13,387 bases of DNA from JBFLXN01 sp040755715 [NCBI: Candidatus Edwardsbacteria bacterium]. GTDB lineage: Bacteria; Edwardsbacteria; AC1; JBFLXN01. The position numbers and the translations under genes are program-made. Location: NCBI GenBank assembly GCA_040755715.1, contig JBFLXN010000067.1, positions 1-13,387 on the forward strand, read 5' to 3'. Position 1 is the stretch's first letter, and every line of letters starts with the position of its first letter. Below, piece by piece: positions 4,849 to 10,394 of the stretch. The notes below the pieces were generated by a model. It had not been told where the DNA came from and did not search any database. It was given only the letters and a program-made list of their open reading frames with translations.

Positions 4849-6432
4849 TTATCTCCGAACATATGAATTCCTTCTGCGGCGGTCTCGTTCTGACAGAGCC
4901 ATTTTGTATTGTTCAAGCAATTCGTATTCTTCAGCACTGGTGAGAACTTCTTTTTGTTCCTTTTCCCAATCGTGCTTAACTGAGCCGAAAATTGGCAGTC
5001 CTGATTTTTTTCTAAACCAGGCGTAATAGATAAAGCATAACAATATCCAGGCTGGACCTGCAATCCGACCGATAGTATGGGTTAAAACCACCTCAAACAA
5101 TATCAAGCTTACACCTATCATACCTAAAACTCCCAGGACAGGAAATTCTATCTTTTGTTCCTTCCACTTTATCTTAAGGTTCAGAGGAACTTTATAAGGT
5201 CTTGGGGTATAGGGGTCAGAGAAACGTAGTTTAATCAAGGAAATAAACACTAAAATATAACCCAGCGTTGCTCCAAAGGCATACATATTAGCCAAAGCAT
5301 CCATAGCGCTGGGAGTCAAGAAAGCGAGAATAGTTTGGATAACTCCGACCAAAGAAAATATCCAGATGGTCTTGATGGGAGTGCGATATTTAGGATGTAT
5401 AGTCCGAAACCAGGGGCTAATAATCTGAAATTCACTCATAGAATAAGCAAGACGGGAGGCACCCATTACGCCAGTATTGGCAGAGATAAAAAGTATCAAA
5501 GCACCTAGGCCGGCAATGAAGGGGCCAGCTATAATACCAATGTAGGGGATGGCCTTTGCCAGAACCGCTACTGGATTCCCTTCGTTCTCGGCAAAGACCT
5601 TCCAGTTCAACACCCCTAAGCCCAGAGTAGAGAAAGCGACAGCAAAGAGAAAAACGCTAAAGATCAAGGCAATGGAGGTACGGGGTATAATAGATGCCGG
5701 ACGGCGGGTCTCTTGGGCAGCCTGGGAAATAGATTCTAATCCGACAAATGAAATAATAGCTAAGGAGGAGCCATACATAAACTGTTTCAAAGTAGGAAAC
5801 TCTGTTTTCCATTGATGGGCTAGCAGTTCTGGCCGCCAGGCCAGGACCAAACCCATAATCACCAAGCCTGCTTCGGTAATGATTACTATAGCTCCAATGA
5901 TTTCATTTAGAGAAGAAGATTCCTTGACACCTTTAATATTGATCCAAATAAGAAAAGCTATGAGGATTAAAGTCTCCAGACACCAGAGGAAGTTTATCTG
6001 TTTAAATGGTCCCAGATTTAGGGCGAACTTTTCTATTACATGACCAGTAAAAAAAGGTAGAAAATAGTTAAAATAACCGGCCGAAGCAGTGGCAAACAAG
6101 GCTATGTCTATAGTATAGTCTAACAACAAAGCGGCTCCACCAACAAATCCCCAGAAGTCTCCTAAGCCTCGCAGAGTAAAATAAGGTCCTCCTCCAGCTA
6201 CTGGATAAGCAGAAGCAAGCTCACTATAGGCCAGGCCAATCATAATATATACCAGTCCAGCCAGAGCAAAAGCCAAGCTACCAGCACCTTGGGCAGCACC
6301 CAGGACTAATCCCAAAGCAACAAAACTGTCAGCGCCTACATCAGCAAAGCCCCACATAAAGGAACCCCAAACACTAACATCTCGGCGTAACTGAAGTTTC
6401 TTTTCGGGGGGGACTACGATTTCATTACTCAT
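4849..6432 (-). CDS. APC-superfamily transporter, candidate cation (K+) importer
   Basis: This 527-residue integral membrane protein has about 12 hydrophobic helices and a charged cytoplasmic tail (about 480-527, WEKEQKEVLTSAEEYELLEQY). The fold is APC: YPVAGGGPYFTLRGLGDFWGFVGGA (76-100) is the usual helix 2-3 signature, and FMYGSSLAIISFVGLESISQAAQETRRP is the helix 6 region. Annotation pipelines would call it an amino acid permease. Helix 1 reads WGFADVGADSFVALG, with D31 and D35 where amino acid carriers have a small Gly/Ser-rich break, and helix 3 reads LLLDYTID, with D105 and D109. Acidic residues at these places recall the KimA/KUP potassium importers. With USP and RCK genes downstream, potassium is a plausible substrate. 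ATG at 6432 has Shine-Dalgarno AAGG at a spacing of 7 nt. APC membership is sure; the substrate is inferred. Confidence 0.88.
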   Translation of the reverse strand: MSNEIVVPPEKKLQLRRDVSVWGSFMWGFADVGADSFVALGLVLGAAQGAGSLAFALAGLVYIMIGLAYSELASAYPVAGGGPYFTLRGLGDFWGFVGGAALLLDYTIDIALFATASAGYFNYFLPFFTGHVIEKFALNLGPFKQINFLWCLETLILIAFLIWINIKGVKESSSLNEIIGAIVIITEAGLVIMGLVLAWRPELLAHQWKTEFPTLKQFMYGSSLAIISFVGLESISQAAQETRRPASIIPRTSIALIFSVFLFAVAFSTLGLGVLNWKVFAENEGNPVAVLAKAIPYIGIIAGPFIAGLGALILFISANTGVMGASRLAYSMSEFQIISPWFRTIHPKYRTPIKTIWIFSLVGVIQTILAFLTPSAMDALANMYAFGATLGYILVFISLIKLRFSDPYTPRPYKVPLNLKIKWKEQKIEFPVLGVLGMIGVSLILFEVVLTHTIGRIAGPAWILLCFIYYAWFRKKSGLPIFGSVKHDWEKEQKEVLTSAEEYELLEQYKMALSERDRRRRNSYVRR

Positions 6433-6454
6433 AGTTTTACCTTATAAATAAAAG

Positions 6455-6486
6455 AAAAAAAGAAACCATCTATAATAGACCGTTTC
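6455..6486 (-). terminator. Terminator-like hairpin with T-run just before the APC gene
   Basis: On the minus strand GAAAC/GTTTC and TCTA/TAGA pair around TTA (6486-6462, two non-canonical positions in the stem), followed by seven T (6461-6455). It lies downstream of the peptidase stop (6615) and only 22 nt before the APC start. It can end peptidase transcripts; because it lies in the APC leader, it could also act as an attenuator. Confidence 0.5.
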
Positions 6487-6492
6487 CTTTGA

Positions 6493-6522
6493 ATTCTACA
6501 ACAATTTATTTCTCTTTGTTAA
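6493..6522 (-). promoter_or_regulatory. Candidate promoter for the APC transporter
   Basis: TTAACA (6522-6517), an 18-nt spacer and TAGAAT (6498-6493) on the minus strand would start transcription near 6486, at the base of the terminator-like hairpin. A weaker alternative is TTGTAG (6501-6496), 18 nt, TATTAT (6477-6472), whose -10 lies inside the hairpin. Which one is used decides whether the hairpin is in the leader. Confidence 0.3.
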
Positions 6523-6540
6523 GAAAAAAACCTTACCACG

Positions 6541-6608
6541 CCCGCCTGCCGTCGGGCAGGGAAGCACTGAATAATGGATATGAAGCGGTGACAATCTGTG
6601 ATTATCTG
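6541..6608. repeat. CCTGCC/GGCAGG palindrome and ATCTGTG repeat
   Basis: CCTGCC-GTCG-GGCAGG (about 6545-6560) is a short stable palindrome in the gap downstream of the peptidase gene. It is followed by the 18-mer ACAATCTGTGATTATCTG (6591-6608), identical to 4742-4759. Both look like dispersed intergenic repeats. Confidence 0.55.
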
Positions 6609-6614
6609 TGGAAT

Positions 6615-9600
6615 TTACCGCAACAATACCATCTTCTTTACCGCCGAAAAATCACCGGCGGTTAGCTGATAGAAATAAACTCCAGAAGCTACTCGTTTTC
6701 CACTCTCATCTCGCCCGTCCCAGCTCACACTATAGACCCCCGGAGTAATGTCAGACAGGAATGTCTGACCTACCAATGTCTGACCTACCAATGTCTTCAC
6801 CAATTGTCCAGCTACATTGTAAATTTTCAAAGTAGTGTGGCTAATAGCAGACAGCAAATAGCGGATAGCGGTTTGCGATGAGAACGGATTCGGATAATTC
6901 TGGTATAATCTGAATGCGGATAGCGGGTAGCGGATAGCGGATAACGGTTCTTCTACCGCTGTATCTGCACTCTTTACCTCAATATCATCAACATACCAAC
7001 CTTCATACTGGTAAGCATCATTATCGCTGAATAGGGTAAAACGAAACTTAGCCTCAGTGCTTCCAAAATAATTAGAGAGGTTATAAGAAGACTTCGTCCA
7101 TCCACCACTGTTGCCAGTAATCAGCCCTAATTGTTTCCAGGTTGTATCAATTCCAATTTCAATAATTCCGTAATCCCAGCCAGCTTCTAAGATATAATAT
7201 TGCCAGAAACTCAAAGTAGAATTCGCTGGCAAAATAATTGATGGTGTAGTTAAGCGAGCAGTGCAATTTGGCGGATAGAGTGAATCTGTGTCATTTCCAC
7301 AGTACCAGCTGTGATTATATGAATGATAGCGACTAGTAGTCAAGTGCCATAAATCCTGCGTTCCAGAGTGTGTCCAGCCAGTAGTATCCTCACAACTATC
7401 ACTAAAACCAGTTTGACCAATAATAAGTCTCAAACTGTCAGTGAAGGAATAACCATCATTTGTTTGAGGATTGAGTGGCAAGATTGCCAGATGCGTAGAG
7501 GGTGAAGTAGGCAATATGTAAACCCTGAATTCACCGTTGCCCACAGAATCAGGCAAGATGTTGCCAAAAGTAGCCGTGGTATCAATCAGAGTCAGATTTG
7601 TGTCACCAGTAGCAAGGCCTACAACTACTCCTTTAGCTAACCCCAGTCCTTTATTCTTAACCTTAACCTTAATCTTGATTGTATCACCTGGTTCAGCAAT
7701 GCCATTATTATTCCCAGCACTATCCTGAATGCTATGTTGATGATAGGCTAAGATAGGCGTGGCTACTACCATAGAAATTGTTCCGTTCCACCAGTTGCTC
7801 AAAGAATCAGTAATCTGAAGATTAAACTGAATCGTATGTGCATTAGCAGTTTGAGAAGAGACAGAAAACTTGTAACTTCCTTGACTTAAGGCAGAATCAC
7901 CGGGTAAAATATCCCCATAGTCCTTTTGATTTTCAAGAATAGTAACTAAAGAATCAGCAGTTACCAGCGTAGCGGTTACCTTAATAGCCGGTTTATTCCC
8001 AGAATTTTTCAAGATAACTGGCATTTGAATGGTCTCACCCGGATTGACCATCCCATCACCATTTCCACCAGCAGTATCATTAATCTCACATCGCCAGTAA
8101 CTTATTTGAGCCAAACTGTCAGTTACAAAAATTTCTCCTTGATGAGGAAGATAATTGTGAGCGGTTACGGTAAGTAGGACTGTGCCGGAAGTAGTGGGAG
8201 AGATTGAAAGATTCACTTCACCGGTGGAAGAAGTGTAATCTTTAGCATAGACTTCAGAACCTTTCATCAGGCAAACCAAAGAATTTTCCAACGGGGTTAG
8301 ACCGTCGTGCACTGTAATTTTGATTTGATTCAAGCCAGGAGTAATCACGGCAGGGTAATCAACCGTCAAACTGCGAGGTGTATCAGTCCAGGCAGGCATT
8401 TCCGGGTCTCCTAAGAGGTTTAGTGAGTATTCAATCCAGCGGAAATCGTTTTCAATTTGTGCCTCAGCTATATAGGGTAGTTTTGAGGCAACAACAACAG
8501 CACTTAGATTAGAAATATCTTCACAAAGGAGTGATTCAAAAAAGCGCTGGTCAAAGAGCTCTGAAGAACCGTAACCAGGAAATCCAGGAATGTAAAAACC
8601 ATAGCGGGAATTTCCTACGAAAGCGGTGCCTCCACCATTTGGATTATTCACAAAATGTTCAGCAATACAATCATAGTCAAAGGCGGCTGGCCAGCAGCCC
8701 AAGGAATAGAGAATAGAAAAGCGAGGGGCATTATGAAGTGTGTCCATATCGTTAGAATTGATGTATCCTGTTCCTGCTTGCATTACTGTCGTGCCAGCAT
8801 GTCCATCATGATTCATCACACCTTGTCCGGTTTGCATTGCCGAAATTACTGTCTGTGGAGTTTCATTTCCATTTGCTTGATATAACTTAGTAATCGGGTC
8901 AAACCGACCAGGCACATAATCTTCATCAATCATATCTTTGGCGATTCCGCTATTACTGCTGGCATCAAGCATTGAGGCAAAGAAAGCCATTTTTAATTCG
9001 TAATCAGTGGGTGGATTTTTTTCATAAGTCAAAATCTTATTGACAAAAGCTTGTGCTTTGGCAATTGCATTAACTGATGCTCTACCAACAAAAAGTTCGG
9101 GATATAAATCCACAGTATCGGTTAGTTCTCCGTAGATTCCATTGTTATTTGCATCCCAGGTGCCATCTAAAGCGGCATAGTAAAGGTCGGTGGGAATGTT
9201 TTCTGTAATGCTTTGAAACTCAATATAGGCGTATCTGGCAGGAATGATATCTGTATCGCCACCTAAAAGGACATAGGTCATTCCCCAGTTAGTATAAGCG
9301 TCTTTGAGAAAATTTCTAATCTTTTCAGCGTTATCAGTGCCGGGATATGCGGTATAAATTGAGTCAGTAGTCACTATTTTTGCCGGAATCCCTTTCTTTT
9401 GTTTCCATTCGGTCAGGCGTTGAAAGACAGTATCATAGCCTGCGGCGGTAATTACAAGATAAGGATAATCAGATGGTAGCACAGGCTTTGGTAGCACAGG
9501 CTTTGGTAGTCCAGGCTTTGGTAGCACAGGCTTCCAGCCTGTGTCTAAAGTAAGTGAGTTTATGTCCTCGGGATTCATAACTAAAGAGGTAAGTATGTCT

Positions 9601-10277
9601 CTATGAATGGGGTGAGAAATTCTTTCTGGACTTTTGGATGAGAGGTCATACAGGAGCCGAAATTTTATTTTTGAATTAACCCTGAGGTGCTGTTGTGATG
9701 GGAAATATTGCAATGGATAGAACAGAAGTGAGACAATTTGATAACCACCGAAATAACCTGAACCTACAATTTGTATGGGTTTTTCTGGATAGATATTGGA
9801 TGAATTATAGACTTCTGTCCTTGGGGGAACCTCTCCCTCCTTTTTGTCCTTCCCTGATGGAAAGAGGGACCCCCACTCTTTATCCCTCCCCCCGTGGGGG
9901 AGGGTGAGGGAGGGGTCCTGCATCTCTAAATAGCGTGGCTTTGCCTTTTGAGCCGGATAAATCTTGTATTTCTCGGATATTTCCTGAGTCTGTGCTTCAA
10001 TAATTTCTAAACCGGTAATCCTTGCATTCTGAGGAATTACAAGATAGATTTCTTTCACTGGCAGTTGTGGTTCACCGAGGTGACGAAGAAGGTTATGCCC
10101 AGGAATGGTTACTACATCATAGCCGTTTACTGTAGTGAAATGGAGCGATTCAGAGGAGAAAGTGATTTCTTTTTTTACTTGTCCGCCGTAAGTTTGGCGG
10201 AGCTCACCGGCAAAGAGAGAACCGCAGAAAAGAAAAGTCAAAAACAGACTTTTTGCTTTCACTATTGTTTTTTCCAT
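6615..10277 (-). CDS. Secreted gingipain-like cysteine peptidase (family C25) with C-terminal sorting domain
   Basis: About 1220 residues from ATG 10277; an in-frame TTG at 10286 lacks a ribosome binding site. A signal peptide (about 1-23, ending SLFAG) is followed by a C25-type propeptide region (about 45-240) and the catalytic domain (about 250-620). The catalytic pair is visible: H493 in NHDGHAG and C528 in LGCWPAAFD, 35 apart (33 in gingipain R). PTDLYYAALDGTWDANNNG looks like a calcium site. An Ig-like domain (about 635-725), two CARDB-like domains starting GNGDGMVNPGE (about 737) and GNNNGIAEPGD (about 857), a MAM/jelly-roll domain (about 959-1104) and a FlgD/type IX-like sorting domain (about 1122-1220) follow. 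It likely degrades extracellular protein. Repeats interrupt the coding frame at 9475-9543, 9830-9910, 6750-6791 and 6840-6949, all without breaking it. Confidence 0.92.
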   Translation of the reverse strand: MEKTIVKAKSLFLTFLFCGSLFAGELRQTYGGQVKKEITFSSESLHFTTVNGYDVVTIPGHNLLRHLGEPQLPVKEIYLVIPQNARITGLEIIEAQTQEISEKYKIYPAQKAKPRYLEMQDPSLTLPHGGRDKEWGSLFPSGKDKKEGEVPPRTEVYNSSNIYPEKPIQIVGSGYFGGYQIVSLLFYPLQYFPSQQHLRVNSKIKFRLLYDLSSKSPERISHPIHRDILTSLVMNPEDINSLTLDTGWKPVLPKPGLPKPVLPKPVLPSDYPYLVITAAGYDTVFQRLTEWKQKKGIPAKIVTTDSIYTAYPGTDNAEKIRNFLKDAYTNWGMTYVLLGGDTDIIPARYAYIEFQSITENIPTDLYYAALDGTWDANNNGIYGELTDTVDLYPELFVGRASVNAIAKAQAFVNKILTYEKNPPTDYELKMAFFASMLDASSNSGIAKDMIDEDYVPGRFDPITKLYQANGNETPQTVISAMQTGQGVMNHDGHAGTTVMQAGTGYINSNDMDTLHNAPRFSILYSLGCWPAAFDYDCIAEHFVNNPNGGGTAFVGNSRYGFYIPGFPGYGSSELFDQRFFESLLCEDISNLSAVVVASKLPYIAEAQIENDFRWIEYSLNLLGDPEMPAWTDTPRSLTVDYPAVITPGLNQIKITVHDGLTPLENSLVCLMKGSEVYAKDYTSSTGEVNLSISPTTSGTVLLTVTAHNYLPHQGEIFVTDSLAQISYWRCEINDTAGGNGDGMVNPGETIQMPVILKNSGNKPAIKVTATLVTADSLVTILENQKDYGDILPGDSALSQGSYKFSVSSQTANAHTIQFNLQITDSLSNWWNGTISMVVATPILAYHQHSIQDSAGNNNGIAEPGDTIKIKVKVKNKGLGLAKGVVVGLATGDTNLTLIDTTATFGNILPDSVGNGEFRVYILPTSPSTHLAILPLNPQTNDGYSFTDSLRLIIGQTGFSDSCEDTTGWTHSGTQDLWHLTTSRYHSYNHSWYCGNDTDSLYPPNCTARLTTPSIILPANSTLSFWQYYILEAGWDYGIIEIGIDTTWKQLGLITGNSGGWTKSSYNLSNYFGSTEAKFRFTLFSDNDAYQYEGWYVDDIEVKSADTAVEEPLSAIRYPLSAFRLYQNYPNPFSSQTAIRYLLSAISHTTLKIYNVAGQLVKTLVGQTLVGQTFLSDITPGVYSVSWDGRDESGKRVASGVYFYQLTAGDFSAVKKMVLLR
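6750..6791 (+). repeat. Palindrome plus 15-bp tandem units, inside the peptidase gene (copy 1)
   Basis: GTCAGACA-GGAA-TGTCTGAC (6750-6769) is followed by 15-bp units, CTACCAA plus the palindrome half TGTCTGAC. In the protein it reads as repeated LVGQT then FLSDI, extending the sorting domain after KTLVGQ. The unit length keeps the frame. It is oriented opposite to the gene. Confidence 0.8.
6840..6881. repeat. Heptad array in the peptidase sorting domain, first block
   Basis: Units GCTAATA, GCAGACA, GCAAATA, GCGGATA, GCGGTTT, GCGATGA run with a strict 7-bp period from 6840. They encode the AIRYLLSAIS segment of the sorting domain. The same block occurs at 10584-10625 in the other secreted protein. 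Confidence 0.65.
6916..6949. repeat. Heptad array in the peptidase sorting domain, second block
   Basis: GCGGATA, GCGGGTA, GCGGATA, GCGGATA and a decayed unit run from 6916 with a 7-bp period. They encode EPLSAIRYPLSAF, just before LYQNYPNPF, a linker position that varies widely in this domain family. Confidence 0.7.
9475..9543 (-). repeat. Palindrome plus four 15-bp tandem units, inside the peptidase gene (copy 2)
   Basis: Read on the minus strand, CACAGGCT-GGA-AGCCTGTG (9543-9525) is followed by units CTACCAA plus the palindrome half AGCCTGTG, down to 9475. The plus-strand unit is GGTAGCACAGGCTTT, four copies, one with two changes. It encodes repeated PKPVL/PKPGL in the linker between propeptide and catalytic domain. 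Confidence 0.85.
9830..9910. repeat. GC-rich palindromic element in frame in the peptidase propeptide
   Basis: A perfect 9-bp hairpin, CCCTCCCCC (9884-9892) with GGGGGAGGG (9896-9904), and an outer, imperfect CCTCCCTC-type inverted repeat (9830-9840 against about 9901-9914) form this element. It encodes DPSLTLPHGGRDK and onward to KEGEVPP, low-complexity sequence unlike its surroundings and probably a surface loop. Confidence 0.65.
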
Positions 10278-10300
10278 TGCCTTCAATTCTATTGTAGTCG

Positions 10301-10359
10301 TGGGTTTTTAACCCAGGCAAGACCAACTTATCCTTTGTTCCCAGACCTGAAGGTCTGGG
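10301..10359. repeat. Two palindromes in the gap before the peptidase gene
   Basis: TGGGTT-TTT-AACCCA (10301-10315) and CCCAGACCT-GA-AGGTCTGGG (10340-10359) lie between the two secreted-protein genes. The second has perfect 9-bp arms and would sit at the very 5' end of the peptidase mRNA. No T-run follows in the gene direction, so a dispersed-repeat or mRNA-end role is more likely than termination. Confidence 0.6.
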
Positions 10360-10365
10360 CTATTG

Positions 10366-10394
10366 ATTATAAACTAATCTCACTCTTATCTCAA
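10366..10394 (-). promoter_or_regulatory. Sigma70-type promoter for the peptidase gene
   Basis: TTGAGA (10394-10389), a 17-nt spacer and TATAAT (10371-10366) on the minus strand. The -35 box overlaps the last codons of the upstream secreted-protein gene (stop 10388-10386). Transcription would begin near 10359 and read into the peptidase gene at 10277, so the peptidase can be expressed independently. Confidence 0.6.

Noticed and set aside
4709-5063. Open frames on both strands over the end of the APC gene
   Set aside because: They run through the ATCTGTG repeat cluster and out-of-frame APC codons; neither has a start signal.
6433-6540. c-di-AMP (ydaO) riboswitch in the leader of the potassium-transporter candidate
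   Set aside because: Looked for because KimA genes can carry it. The leader is too short and A/T-rich, and shows none of the conserved blocks I know for that riboswitch.
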